Shown here: positions 1 to 12,795 of the stretch, one piece after another
Layout of the letters: each line of letters begins with the position of its first letter
Numbering within the stretch: position 1 is the stretch's first letter
Source of the DNA: Primulina eburnea
Lineage: Eukaryota > Streptophyta > Magnoliopsida > Lamiales > Gesneriaceae
NCBI RefSeq assembly: GCF_022965805.1
Contig: NC_133115.1
Location: 33,657,321 to 33,721,320 of the forward strand
DNA: 64,000 nt
Reading direction: 5' to 3'
Made by a program: the position numbers and the translations under genes
The notes under the pieces: model-generated
Database searches by the model: none
What the model saw: only the letters and a program-made list of their open reading frames with translations
Told to the model about the DNA's origin: nothing

Positions 1-571
1 TCACTAAAAAAAGTTTTTATTTTTTAAAAAAAAATTATCATCCAACACCAAAAAAATTTGAGATTAGCTACATAAAATATAAATATTGTCACAAATTTAT
101 GACGGAAATAAGAAATATGTCATCGATATAAATTAACGATTTCATTTGTGTTCTATCACTAAATAGACAGTATGTACAGATTCCTTCGCTAACTCCTTTT
201 TACGGATCCATCACTATTCACAATCTTTTTTGTAGAGCAAGATTCAATCAGCTTCGTTGAATGAATAACATTAAAACCAAATAAAAGAGGAAACTCATGC
301 ATTTACTAAATATATATAAGTATATATATTTCATGGTCCTTGCTTCTCAAATTTTTTTGCTACATTTATTCTCAACAGTTTGTGAAGATTGTTTGTTATG
401 TATGTAGGGTGATTGTGGCACTTCCTACCGGTCTTATCTAAATTGGGCCAACAACTAACAGAATTAACTGTCATGTAAGATTACCAAATTACCATTGAAC
501 CACACACTAGATTCTGGTTAATTATGAGTCCATGACCGTTATTTCACATTCGTACTTAATTCTGATCTTTA
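1..571. other. Intergenic, upstream of HIPP
   Basis: AT-rich; no coding or structural feature seen. Presumably the HIPP promoter, without a clear TATA box. Confidence 0.5.
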
Positions 572-1418
572 ATGGCTGGTAAGAAGAAACACAAGGATGA
601 CAAAGTAAGAACATATACATCTTTCGTGGATAAAAGTAATGTTATATGTTGTATACATGAAGAATACTGAATTTTTTTTGTTTCTATTAAAGAAATGATT
701 ACTTCGTCCAATTCAAATTTACTGCATGCAGGTTGTGGTTGCAGAATTCAGGGTTTCTATGTATTGCAATGCATGCGAAAGAAGTGTTGCCAAAGCCATT
801 TCCAAAATCAAAGGTTATTCGTCCCCTCGGTTTCTAATACATCATATATGTGCTTCAACCTGTATTTGACATGCTAATATCACTATATATAATGCGAAAT
901 GCCAAAATTAGGACTATTGTCATTCAATAAATTGGGTGGAAATTGTTATTTTTTGGATGACGAGTGAACTAACATGTTTTAGAAAGTCGAGGACGTAAAA
1001 ATTTTGAGGGGATGATCAGGTGCAACGAGGTTAATTGTTCAAGGAGAAACATTAAGTGGATGTCGCATCATGTACCAAGTAAAAATACGAAGGAAGAAAC
1101 ATGCAACTTGTCGCTAAAGTCCATCTTCGCTCTATTTCTATAAAATTAACAGGAGTTGAAAAGTTTATGACGGACATGAAAAATCACAGAGTGATGATCA
1201 CTGGTAGAATTAACCCTCAAAAGGTAATGAAGAAGTTGAAGCGAAAGACGGGAAAGAGGGTGGAGCTTGTGGATGAAGAAGATCATGACAATAGCGAGGG
1301 GAACAAAGGGGATATGAGGGAACAAGTAATGGATTCTTGGATGATTGATCGTTTTGATGATAGTGAACTTCACATGATGTTTAATGATGAGAATGCCAAC
1401 TCTTGTTCGATAATGTAA
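572..1418 (+). CDS. Heavy metal-associated isoprenylated plant protein (HIPP)
   Basis: Three exons, 572-604, 732-813 and 1153-1418, join in frame to about 126 aa with GT-AG junctions. After a lysine-rich start (MAGKKKHKDDK) an HMA domain begins with a metal-binding MxCxxC motif (MYCNAC) around residues 21-26 and continues across the second junction (ISKIKG/VEKFMTD) to RVMITGRINPQKVMKKLKRK. A charged tail follows, ending CSIM, a CaaX farnesylation box. HMA plus CaaX defines the HIPP family, proposed to bind heavy metals or act as membrane-tethered metallochaperones or interaction partners. The first AUG of the reconstructed frame was used as start. No close neighbour gene; the next gene begins 2.8 kb downstream. 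Which HIPP clade it belongs to cannot be told by eye. Confidence 0.88.
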
Positions 1419-3269
1419 GCTACATTATTGCACGTACGAATCAAAGCTGCTTTCCTTGAAAATAGTAAAAAGACGAGCATTGAAAAAGACAGAGCAAGAC
1501 GGATGGCAGCAGTGTGTTACTCATTTCAAGCCTTGTCTCATTGTTTTATATTTAGATAGGATTTCATACCCACACATCGCCTTGTTGGCCCTGCATAAAT
1601 CAGTTAAGCACACGCAAAAATCGGATAACAGATACGCTTTGGAGTGATAACATCTTCATTTAAGCTCTGTTTGATTCATATATGAAAGAGGTTGCAGAAG
1701 ATAACCAGATAAACTACTTAAACCAGCTGCTTCGACTAAGTATGCAAAATACAGAAGAAAATCTCAATTTTCAGTCCCAAGTCAAAAACAGGGGGAAAAA
1801 TCCAATTTCTAGATCACCATGAGCTCTCAAACAACTGACCAGAAAAATAAGAAAAAACCAGTCATAAAACCTATGATGCACAACCAATAGCAGAATAACA
1901 GAACACAGACGTCAAACAAAAAGACTGGATTAGGTTTCACCTTTAGCATGTCTCTGAGCTGAACAAAATACAAATACTTTGAGTTAGTGCCACCTAAAAA
2001 ACGCGAAATAGTTCACAAATTCGACAAGAACTCGCTCGCATTATACTGCCAATCGATTGATTCAAACACAAAACCCTCACTTGTCAAAAAGCGAATTCCA
2101 AAGTCACAAAAAAATGATAGTTTGATCGGTCTAGCAAATTAAGACGAAATAAGGGATTCGATTTAAGCTCTTTAGCAAAATTTGTAGATAAGCTTCATCT
2201 GTTTGATACTGAGCCGGCAAGAGTGGAACATCAGAGGAGAATTTCGAGACTGCTTCGGGATGGTGCTTTACAACGGGTGGACGTGAACTCGGAATTGGTG
2301 AGGTGTGGAGAGTCAACTGAAAATTTTGTGAACCAAAAGGTTTTCTCAAAAAAATTAATATTATCCAATCCGACTCGATTTTCCAAACCATCACTTTAGA
2401 AGTTAGAACCAAAAGAAATATATATAAAAAAATTGGAATGTTTTTTTAAACAATGATAATTTTTTTTTGTATACCTAGAAAAGCTAAATGAAATTAGAAA
2501 ATAAAAATAGGAACTCATTTCACATGTCAATTTTATGTGACGATTTTTCTATCTGACTCGACCCATGAAAAAATATAATTTTTATGTCAAAATATAATTT
2601 TTACTCAAGCACTTGAACAATTTCGAAAATAGACATGGACAATGGGCCAAAAAAGGTTAATGAACCGAAATACCTATAAACTTGCAATATAAGCGATACT
2701 AAAAAAAACCAAATTTGCCCAGAAAGTGGAAAAAACATGTGAACTCGCCCAATGAGATTGGCTCCAACACTTGAATTTTTGTCCTTACTCGTGGCCGGAA
2801 TGAACAACTGCACCGATTTTTGAAAGAACCAAAGAATAAAATAACACTTCAATAATATATTTGATACATTCATAATATTGTATAGTTTTGCTGTTTCTTC
2901 TCCCACACCGTTTGTTTAGTTGAATGGAGAATTCCCTTCTTGGTTGGTTCGACTTGTAATGGACGATTTTCATCAATAAAGTTACATGTTTCCAGTCAAA
3001 AAATAAAAATAAAAATAACACTTCAATAATATATTTGATACATTCATATTATATTAGCAATTATTGATCTAAAAACTTTTTACCTTCTACAAGACTTTAG
3101 ATAAAATGTTTTTTTTTTTTTGGGGGAACGTATATTAGAAGCTTCTTACTAAAGCTTCAAACAAAGAGATTGAGCAACTTACATGACTTGCTATTCATTT
3201 GACTCGGTTGATTAACTGTCAATCACATCTATATTCATATTTATATTTTATGTTTATAGAGGAGGTATT
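1419..3269. other. Intergenic between HIPP and AP5M, first part
   Basis: No gene recognised. A minus-strand open stretch at 2131-2412 has near-normal composition but no family resemblance. Confidence 0.45.
2838..3049. repeat. 36-nt direct repeat
   Basis: The string aaataacacttcaataatat and the 16 nt after it occur at about 2838-2873 and 3013-3048. A diffuse AT-rich region with no gene. Confidence 0.75.
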
Positions 3270-3434
3270 TTGTAAGACGGTCTCACGAATCATTATCTTT
3301 GAGACATGTCAACTCTACCGATATTCACAATAAAAAATAATACTCTTAACATAAAAAGTAATATTTTTTCATGGATGACTCAAATAAGATATCTGTCTCA
3401 CAAAATACGACTTATGAGACCGTCTCACACAAGA
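3270..3434. repeat. gagacggtctcac MITE copy
   Basis: About 165 bp with inverted ends (gacggtctcac ... gagaccgtctcac) and the family core tattcacaataaaaaataat. Same family as the copies at 18.65, 35.46, 37.69, 40.73 and 53.2-53.5 kb. Not coding. Confidence 0.8.
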
Positions 3435-3850
3435 TTTTATCATGTTTATAATATCTACGTAAAATTACAATTTTTGTCATATTTGAAAGTTTCCTATTAT
3501 AATAAAATATTAAAATGAAATATCTATCATAATGCAATCGCATGTCTCATTAAATATTTAAAACAAATAAAAAAAATATGTAAATTAAATTTGAAGATTT
3601 TTTTAAAAATTCTAATATGAAATTGACATCCCTTAAAAATATAAATTATATTTTAGTGTCAATATTTATTATTAAATATAATATCATTTAATTTTATTAT
3701 GACTTGAATTTTGTGTTATTTTTATATATTTAATTATAACTATTCTCTATCCTATTAAATAAAATTATTATTTTACATAATATAACACTTTCTAATTTTT
3801 CAAAAAAAAATGTCGTCGTGAATTCTCGGTGTATTCATCTGTCTGTAATT

Positions 3851-3852
3851 TC

Positions 3853-3889
<37 letters not shown>

Positions 3890-3890
3890 T
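3851..3890. repeat. (ATT)n microsatellite
   Basis: About 13 att units in the AT-rich stretch upstream of AP5M. Confidence 0.95.
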
Positions 3891-4250
3891 TAATTAGAAA
3901 TTTAATATAGATAGTTAAAAAATATTTAATAATTTTAATCAAAATTTATTCATTTATTAAAAAATATAAATGTTTTAACTTTAAAAAATATTTATTTATT
4001 TATTAATATTTGGATTCACGAAATGGTATATTATTTTTTAAATATATATATTTTTATTTTTGTATTAATAATAGTTGAGTCAAAAAATAAAAAAATCAAT
4101 TTTATCGGATGATATAAATATTTTTTATATAAAAATATTTTTTTTTGTACAAAAGGAGTATCCATTTCATCTTCATCGATCCCTGTTCGATATTCTCTCC
4201 CCCTCAAACTTCCATCACCGGTATCTGATAATCACACCGGAAAAGCATAA

Positions 4251-7200
4251 ATGCAGAGTGGCTGCAGCATCCGAGCTCTGTGGATTCTCAATAATCAGGA
4301 CACTGTTATTTTCTCCAGGTAGTGTTTTGTCTCACTGTCATTATTATTTATTTATATTTTTTGAATTTGTGTTAAAAGATCGATTGATGAACTGAAAGCT
4401 TCAATTTTCAAAAATAAAAAACAGGAAGTTCCCGGTGGTGGAGAAAAGGTGGCTCGTGGCATGCGAGAACGAAAGTGATGAAAATTTTAAATATAAACCC
4501 TTGCCTTGTGAATCTGAGTTAGCTGCTGCCTTCATTGATCGCAAAAAAAGGTTAATCCGAAACGTTTTAGCAGGAACTTATTATTTCTTTGATTTGTGTA
4601 CACAGAACCTGTTTTTGTTCGTTCAATATTTCACTTTTTGTTTGAAAATTAAGCAAAGACCGTAAATTTTGACCTGGCTCTATCATCATGTCTATTTTTT
4701 GAGGGCGGTGTTTAATTGCATTGCTGCAGTTATAAATTTGAGCATACTCGAATTGTCTAAATTTTTTAACCAGCAAATTATCTGTTTCTTTTTATATGTA
4801 TTTTTTATGGTACAGTTCAAACTATCATATTTACTTCTGCGCTGTGTAATTTTTTTTCTTATGCGTAAATTAGCTGAAATGCCCACCATTGATCTGAATC
4901 AAATAGTCCAGTGGACTGCCATAGAGCGCCTGCAGCACTTTCGTGGAAAGACGGAATGTTATACTCTTTCTTGACAGATTTTTGTTTAGATTATAAGTAA
5001 TCCATCTCTTGTAGCTACGTTGCTAGAATTTGACCATTTGAGACCATGTGAATGTACCTCGTTTTTAGTTATCATGTATTTCTGATTATATTGGGGCAGT
5101 GATTGGATAAACACTCTTGTCAGTCGCAACTTCAAGGAGTGTATATACTATACAAGTTTGTTGTGTCCTGATTTTTGCATTGCAAGCATTCCTGACTCGG
5201 CTTTAAGTTGTTCAACTATCATTGCTATGCTATTCTATGCATTAGTGGCCTGTCATTGTCGGTGATAAGAAAACTTGTTTAATTTTTTATGGTGGTTAAT
5301 GATTCAATTTTTGAGGGGAAGATATGGTAGCAAGAAGTCATCGTTCCAGCATGTTAATTAGTAATAAGATCTATGTGGATTTGTCATTTTATTCATTTGA
5401 CTTACAGATAAACTCCAATTTGTGTGTGATGTGATCTTTATTTTGCCGTTTGTTAGTTGGAACTGAACTCTCATCTGGTTGAATTTCATCATTTCATGTA
5501 ATCCTTTTGGTGGCATTGGTCATAGAGTAGTTATTTTTTTAGCATGAGGTTATATTTTTCACGATCTTATTGCTATCGTGGTATTGTACCTGTGATGTAT
5601 CATGTCAGTAATTGGGCAAGTTAGCATTACATAGCTGATTAACTAAATATATTCAGGGAGGGGTCTGCTCGTGGTTTCGGTCTACGTTTAAGACAGTCTA
5701 CTAAAGGATCAGATTCATGGGTTGATGACCCAATTACTCGCCACTTAATTAGCTTGCATATCAATAACGAAGAGAAATCGGAGAATTATCTATTGTGGCC
5801 TATGGCTTTACACTTGAAGGGTCCATATACTATACTTGTTTTGCCTCTGATTGAGCCTCGTCATTTGAAGACCTATTCAAGAATGTGCAATAGTTCTGAC
5901 TGTGGGAGTGCCATCGGAGAGCAAGAGAATATTTCTTCACTTCTCCTTGAACTTCCATCCATCACAGGGTATGGTAAGTTTTACTCTTTAGGTGTTGATG
6001 AATCTTCTTGTTTCCTTTTTATGCCATAAACTTTTGTATGCGAGTGTAAGACTCCCCACCCTTTCTGATGTGTTTTCTTCTCGCACATTTGGACTTACAT
6101 GTTCAAAGATGTTTGCTTGTTAGCTTCTTCCTTTCGATTGGATGTTTGTATCTGGTGCATACAAATTACATACCAGCGTGATTTAGTTGCTACTTGCTAG
6201 TTTTGATTTAGGGGATTATCAATTGTTCTTTGGTGACGAGCTTCTACCTTAGAGGCTAATTACTTGTTCTTATAAAAAATTGACCCACTCCTTTATTAAT
6301 TTGCTGAATTAGGGCATTCATTGTGGCACATACATTTGGAGACATAATAACTGGTGAATCAGTGGAGCCCGAAGTAGTTGTCGCTGCCTCTCCTTCAGTT
6401 GGAGGGTTACTGGATTCCCTCACTGGCAGTATTGGAATCTCAGGTATGTCAGCAAGACCAAAACCTGCAGCTGCACCTGCTGCAGCATCCACTGCTTCTG
6501 GAACTGCTATGAGTGGAGCTTCAATATCTGATGCTCCAAAGATTGGTTTCAGGCCTTTGGACAAGGATGCACTTCGGTCTTTTATCAGTAGTGCAATGCC
6601 CTTTGGTTGGTAATCTTTACTGTGATATTTCGATACTAAATCTTGTGCAGTCTTTAGATGTTGAATGGTGTACAGGGTTTTTTTGTTGTTTTTCATTTCC
6701 TCCTTTTTCCGCTGTAGGCACTCCACTCGATCTCAACTACGCAAATATTTCCGCGATCAAGGCCGCTGGATTTTCATTGACAGATTTGCCTCCTGCAGAC
6801 CGCAAGCAACCTGCCTGGAAGCCTTATCTTTACAGGGGAAAGCAGCGGATTCTGTTCACAATTCATGAGACTGTGCATGCTTCAATGTATGATCGCGATG
6901 AAATTCCTGACAGTATAAAAATTTCTGGTCAAGTGAACTGTAGGGCTGAGTTAGAAGGGTTGCCTGATGTTTCTTTCCCTTTGACTGGGCTGGATGCTTC
7001 ACGTATTGAGTCATTATCCTTCCATCATGGTGCTCAAGTTCCAGAGCATGGTGGTGATAAACAGGCTGTGACCTTTTCACCACCATTAGGGAATTTTACA
7101 TTAGTGCGTTATCAAGCATTTTGTTCTTTCGTACCTCCAATTAAGGGGTTTTACCAGCTCTCAATGGTTTCAGAAAATGAAGGTGCCTTTTTGTTTAAGT

Positions 7201-9899
7201 TGAGTCTCGTGGAAGGTTATAAAGCTCCTCTAACGATAGAGTTCTGTACTGTAATCATGCCTTTTCCAAAAAGAAAGGTGGTTTCATTTGATGGGACGCC
7301 TTCCATTGGAACAGTTTCCTATACTGAACACTTTGTTGAATGGAAGTTAATAACCAACAGTCGGGGTGTTTCTGGGAAGAGCATCGAGGCAACCTTTCCA
7401 GGAACAGTTAGGTTTGCTCCATGGCAAGCTCAAAGGCCACCTTCAGCTGGATCAGCGGTTGGAACTATGGCTGATGAAGATAGTGATTTTGAGACAGAAT
7501 CCAGCAGTAGCGGTGTCAACGTTGAGGATTATATAATGGAAAAAATGAGCAAGGATCTTCAAGCAGTTGATCTAGAGGAGCCTTTTTGCTGGCATGCGTA
7601 CAATTATGCGAAAGTATGTGATTCATTCATTTTTCATGACTTGCATTCTTGAATTTTAATTACAATGTAGCGGTGTACCACTTTGAGGCTAGCCATCTTA
7701 GAATGCTTTCTTTTTAACGTATAAAAATCCAGATTAATTATTTTTACCTTAATCAAATTCATTGGGCAGAATTATCTATGTAGTTGGAGGTTGTCTAACG
7801 AGTAGTATTTAAAATCTGATTTTTGCTGTCATGATTGAACTATACAGATATTCTTCGAGAATTCTTCTAAGAGAATTGGGTAGACCTTGAGAAAAGGTGG
7901 TAGATCTAACGTTTTGATGATAAAGTTTAAATCTCTTCCAGACTCTATTCTGTAGTTTTTTCTACTAAAAATCAATATGCCATGGAGATGAAAAAAATTC
8001 TTTGAGTCATTGCACTTTTTACATTTTGTTTCTAGGTACATTCTTTCCAAAATTAGCATTCATGTTTGTGCAGGTGTCTTTCAAGATTATTGGACCATCT
8101 TTATCAGGAATGTCTATTGATCCTAAATCTGTAAGTCTATCCTGTCACCATGTAGACGTTGTGTTGTAGCGCATCTCTGTTTCATTTTAAGCATTTGAAT
8201 ATATTGGAGAGTGCTTAATCTTTTTTGAAGCATTTTGTTTATACCGGCCTTAATTTTCACACATCCGGCCAACTTTTGCTTTTGTTGTTGCAAAACTCTA
8301 ATTTGGTTTCTTTTTTCTTTCTCTTTTTTTTCTGTGCTTTACTTAATTTTGAGTAATAATATTTTCTTTGAATTTTTTGGCATATGACAGAGTAAAGCAA
8401 AAAGAGAATTTTTGGATACATCTTTAATCTGGAGAATGGAGTTCAATATTGTAGTATGCTTCATTAACTTGTTATGAAAAAATTTCAAAATTTATAATAT
8501 GCTTGACGGCGTATTTGTCTACAAGATTATCAATGCATGTGATAGTTGTCCCTGCCTTTTGTTCAGTGTACTTTACTTGAAGAAGTTGGTTCTTGGTCAA
8601 AGACTACGGTTTTAATACATAGATACCTCTGAATGCCACGCGATAGCTATGCTACATTTTTTGTGGAGGGTGGTTGTCCCCTGAGTGAACAATGTTGAGA
8701 TGTAGCCAACTGTAGTTTTACCTTCTTCCAACTTGATACTGGCATCTTTCTCCTTTTTGTTCCCAGGCTGATGTTACCTTTTTCTTTGATGAGTTGAATC
8801 CATCTCATTCAAAACTGATATAGGAGCGACTCTTCTGTAAATTTTTGTCAAATTTATGGTCCTAGTTTTAATTACCGAACTGAAGCGATAAAAAAATTGA
8901 AAGATAAACACAAGAACACACAAGGTTTACAGTTGTGCACACTCGATGTCAGAGCTACGTCGACTTGCCACTGCTGCAAATGTTAATAATAATGAAACCA
9001 AGAAAAGAATTTTACAAGAACATGTCCACTCTCATAAATATTTTATTGTCACTGTATGTGAAAAATAACACACTTGCAGTACATTGGCGGTTATCAACAT
9101 ACTTAAATAATATGATGACCACATTAATATATGTTAAATACCTAAAATACCCTTAAGTAAATAATTAAGTCCACATATATATTAACAATCTCGTTTAGCA
9201 CCAGACTCATCATACTATTTATACATCATTGCCACTAAACGTCTGCTGATCGGTCAACCTTTATTCCCCTTTTACTGTTAATCCCAGAGGTTTTCCATGT
9301 CTATTTGGATGTTCACTTTAAAATTACTATTTTATCTTTTCCTTACGAGGCAGATTTATTTGGATGTTCACTTTAAAATGCTCTGCGCAGGTAAGCATAT
9401 TTCCTACAGTTAAGGCACCAGTGGAATGTTCAACTCAGGTATAACTAGCTTCAGCCGAATGATTTTTTCTCTTTGGCCTTTTTGAAAAGCTTGTGGCTGT
9501 ATGATGTAGTATCCTCATATGCTGCATGTATTGTTATTCTTAGCTTTGTTTTCTGATAGAGCGTCTTTAAACATATATTTTCTGGCTCACAACAATACAC
9601 GAGAATGTAGGTTTAATTTTCTTTGGATAGTTTCTCTTTTTTCATACTTAGTTTACCAATCATTTGCAAAAGATTAGGTTATTAGAAGAGGTACCCTCTC
9701 ACTCATATGTGGGCTGGAATAAACATCCACCACAGAAAAGCATTATTCACTGTTTCTCAGAAAAATGCTGCATTATTGCATATAACTCGACTTTTAAGCC
9801 TTTTCTTATCATTTATGGTTGCATCAGGTTGTTTCTGGCGATTATGTTTTGTGGAATACATTGGGAAAATGTCCCATCGCGGCCACACCAGAAGCATAG
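4251..9899 (+). CDS. AP5M: AP-5 complex subunit mu (adaptin medium subunit)
   Basis: Eight exons (4251-4318, 4425-4550, 5657-5968, 6313-6605, 6718-7613, 8074-8130, 9391-9438, 9828-9899) join in frame to about 623 aa, close to the usual plant length. The start MQSGCSIRALWILNNQDTV is a mu-type longin-like N-terminus. Residues around 168-266 carry an Ala/Ser/Pro-rich linker, and from about residue 290 (QRILFTIHETVHASMYD) a mu-homology domain runs to the end (GDYVLWNTLGK near the C-terminus). AP-5 is a non-clathrin adaptor acting at late endosomes, and the mu subunit binds cargo. An acidic insert (DEDSDFETESSSSG) sits inside the MHD. The junction 5968/6313 was chosen over the stronger-looking donor at 5974 because only 5968 keeps frame. 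Confidence 0.9.
9302..9379. repeat. 23-bp direct repeat before AP5M exon 7
   Basis: The same 23 bp (starting tatttggatgttcac) occurs at 9302-9324 and 9357-9379, 55 bp apart. The second copy ends 11 bp before the exon 7 acceptor at 9389-9390. This looks like a local duplication in the intron that did not disturb splicing. Confidence 0.8.
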
Positions 9900-11727
9900 A
9901 CAATCGATGGATATGCTCGAAACATGTTGCTATTTGATGTGAACAAACATGCTTGCTCTTTCTTTATCAAGTCATTGATGCCTTCTGATGATTCAAGCTA
10001 GTGTTGATGACTGGATTGGTTATTTTGCAAGAACAGTTGATCACGTGTCCATTTAATATGCACTAGAAATTTGTATGTAAGACACCACATATATATAACA
10101 TGCCTGAAATGTAGACAACAAGACCAACACTTGTGTGCTGAAAATCGTTTATTAATTACCAGCATAACCGCTCACACGACGTATGTGTATAAAATAATAT
10201 AATACATTTAGTATTATATGTATTATATAGATAGTATATTTTTATTTTTCAATAATTATTTTAGTTATGATTTTTTTAAAAAAAATTCTCGAATATTTGA
10301 TTTAATTATGATTTTTTAACAACTATATCAATACAAATAATTTAAAAGTTATTTATCTATCTATAACAGTTGGTTGAAGGTCCATTCACTAATCTTAATT
10401 CTTGATTTTAACTGTAAGACGAATATCTTTGTCCTTGTTTGTGCTTCTATTTTTTATTCTCTTGTTGCAATGCTTCTTTTCTTCATTCATTGTGGTCGAA
10501 GGTATCAATTTCAGTGACATGTCGAAGAGTTTATTTCCCCTTTCGATTCCAAGAGTCCAAATGTTTCACTAGTTTTTTTAACAACCTCCACTACCATAGT
10601 CAAAATGTCATTTTTTTCGACTAAAAAACTTGTCCAATCTGGGCAATAATGTATGGTATTCCTTGCTTAGATAGTTGATGTTATCTTCATTTGGGACATA
10701 TGTTATATTCTGCAAATCAAGTATTTATTGTTTATTACATGATTATCTGATTTTGAATCTTAATATATTCGTCAACAGAATACTCAAAAAAATTGTTATT
10801 ATAGCGATTTCATTCCCATCTTTTATCATCATTGTCAATATATATGTAAGTAACATAAGAAGTGATGGAAATTTTTTTTCCTTGCCTGGTTCGATATATA
10901 AGCATATTATTTTTAGTCGTTTTTTGCACGACGTCACCTCGGAACAACTTTGAATTCATGCAATTTTTGAAATTGTGGTTGTATGCGTCATATCATGGAA
11001 TCGATTTATTCGAAAGTATAATAACAAATTTAACAGTTAGATGTTGTTTTATCTGGTCCCGACTTGGCCACTGCATACAACTGGTTTTATCATTTCGTTT
11101 CATACAGTTATTTGATGTTTCATGTAATAGATTTAGCTTATTCAGTTATTCTTTACCTTGCATACATAAAACAAGGGAATATTACAACCTTGCGGGACAG
11201 GGGAATAATTCTAAGTTTTTACTGATAAATGTAATTTGAGACATAAAAATCTGCATGTTTCGTGTTAAAAGTTAGAAATTAATTGTGGTTAAAGTTTTTC
11301 TGTTTTTTAATATTAATATAATTTGAGAGGCGACTAAAACAAAACAGAGAACATGATTTGAGACGCACTATAATTTCAGACAGTTGGAACAAAAAATAAC
11401 TACATGTGTGTCCTGATAGAAAAAGAAAATGAAAAGCTATGCTAATCCTGAAGGCAAAATGGAGAAACCAGTCGTTGCCTCCGATCCATTCCCAATTTCT
11501 TGGACCATTTTACTTCCTTTACGGAAAATCTACACTTAGTGACACACTCTATCTTTTACATACAAAGAAGTTTGGAAACTATGTACTTTCTAACTGATGT
11601 CTCGTCTCACATTTTGTGTATATATTAAGTAAGTTTTGTGTTAGATTTCTTATTATAACCGTATCACAAAGTCACATGACATGGAATACACGAATGTGGA
11701 TCGCCCCCATATGGTTCTAGACAATCA
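9900..11727. other. Intergenic between AP5M and GATL (convergent 3' ends)
   Basis: AT-rich with short chance ORFs only. Includes the 3' UTRs of both genes; no repeat identified. Confidence 0.5.
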
Positions 11728-12795
11728 TTAGTCTTCTAACGCGACACGAGAGGAACGGTAGAGATCGTATGGCGCCCACAGGTAATCCACGGTGCATGTC
11801 CTCCTTGAGTCCAATCTCAACCATGGTTTACCTTTACCACTCCAATGTAGGAGGCTGATTGGGCCAGGGTGAAGTCCTCTACATTTGCCTTCTAAATTGT
11901 CTCCCCCTAAACCGTGCTGATTCCACCTATGATCCACTGGCTTGATATTACCTGCAAAAATAAGTAAAATAGGAGGCAATGATCCTAAATGATATATTCT
12001 TTTTTGCTTTTGTACTGCCATCCACTCCTCTACCTTCTGGGTGTATCCTCCTTTCCTCCATTGATCGACATCCACCACCATAACACCGGTGTTAAAATAG
12101 CATGGATGTCGTCCCTCGAACGTCCTAGACAAATTCACGTCCGACCAAAACGCGTCGGTGAAATAATTTGTGAAATTTGCATGGCAATACTCTGGTGCGG
12201 CCAACACCTTTTTTCCTAAATCCACACCCCATAGTTTTGCTATATCATCCACGACTATGATGTCCGAGTCTAAATATATCACACGTTTTACATCTATAGG
12301 GAGGATGTCAGGCATGTATATTCGTGCGTAATTTAGGGGCTGGTCGAGGGCTTGCCTTATAGATTTAGATATCTTCCCACGAACCCTATTCGAATCAAAA
12401 CGGTACATTTTGAAGGTGAGGTAAGGGAAGGTGGACTTGATCAAGGAATATATTTCTAGCTCGAGATGGGCAGATAGGAAGTGGAATGAGACATTCTCCG
12501 GGCACGTAGAATGCTGCAAGATCGATAACACCGCTGCGATCGTGCCTCTGATGTAATTCGAATCGAGAGGCATGACAATGTGGATGGTGTCATCTTTATG
12601 CGGGCTGCAGCACGTATCACCGTTGCGAAACGCCGGTGCTTCCCGAAAAGCAGGAACGGTGGTAGCAGAAGGGGTTGTTTTTTGGACAATGTGGAGGCGG
12701 ATGGCGGCGGTGGTGTTGGTGGTGGGGTGGAGGAGGAGGAGAGACAGGAGGCCGAGGAGGAGGAAATGATATGAATGGGAGCTCCAAAAGGCCAT
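11728..12795 (-). CDS. Galacturonosyltransferase-like protein (GATL, GT8 family)
   Basis: Single-exon 355-aa protein. A hydrophobic N-terminal segment (residues 11-23, [13 protein letters not shown]) is a signal or signal-anchor for the Golgi. The GT8 domain has [13 protein letters not shown] near residue 72, the metal/UDP-binding DxD as [11 protein letters not shown] (DSD at 176-178), [25 protein letters not shown] and [11 protein letters not shown] near the C-terminus. GATLs (the PARVUS group) act in pectin or xylan synthesis; intronless structure and length fit. The frame is open 38 codons further upstream, but that stretch is low-complexity lysine-rich sequence from an A-rich leader (poly-T on the + strand, 12820-12850), so the MAFWSS methionine at 12795 was chosen. 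Which GATL paralogue it is was not resolved. Confidence 0.92.
   Translation of the reverse strand: MAFWSSHSYHFLLLGLLSLLLLHPTTNTTAAIRLHIVQKTTPSATTVPAFREAPAFRNGDTCCSPHKDDTIHIVMPLDSNYIRGTIAAVLSILQHSTCPENVSFHFLSAHLELEIYSLIKSTFPYLTFKMYRFDSNRVRGKISKSIRQALDQPLNYARIYMPDILPIDVKRVIYLDSDIIVVDDIAKLWGVDLGKKVLAAPEYCHANFTNYFTDAFWSDVNLSRTFEGRHPCYFNTGVMVVDVDQWRKGGYTQKVEEWMAVQKQKRIYHLGSLPPILLIFAGNIKPVDHRWNQHGLGGDNLEGKCRGLHPGPISLLHWSGKGKPWLRLDSRRTCTVDYLWAPYDLYRSSRVALED

Noticed and set aside
2131..2412. 93-aa minus-strand ORF as a gene
   Set aside because: Composition is near normal but no domain, no clear start context and no partner exons were recognised.
6513..7652. 379-aa plus-strand ORF taken as a complete gene
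   Set aside because: Its first part reads through intron 4 of AP5M in a wrong frame; only the part after 6718 is exon 5.
10439..11239. Plus-strand ORFs rich in Phe/Ser/Ile
   Set aside because: Low-complexity AT-rich sequence, several overlapping frames, no family resemblance.
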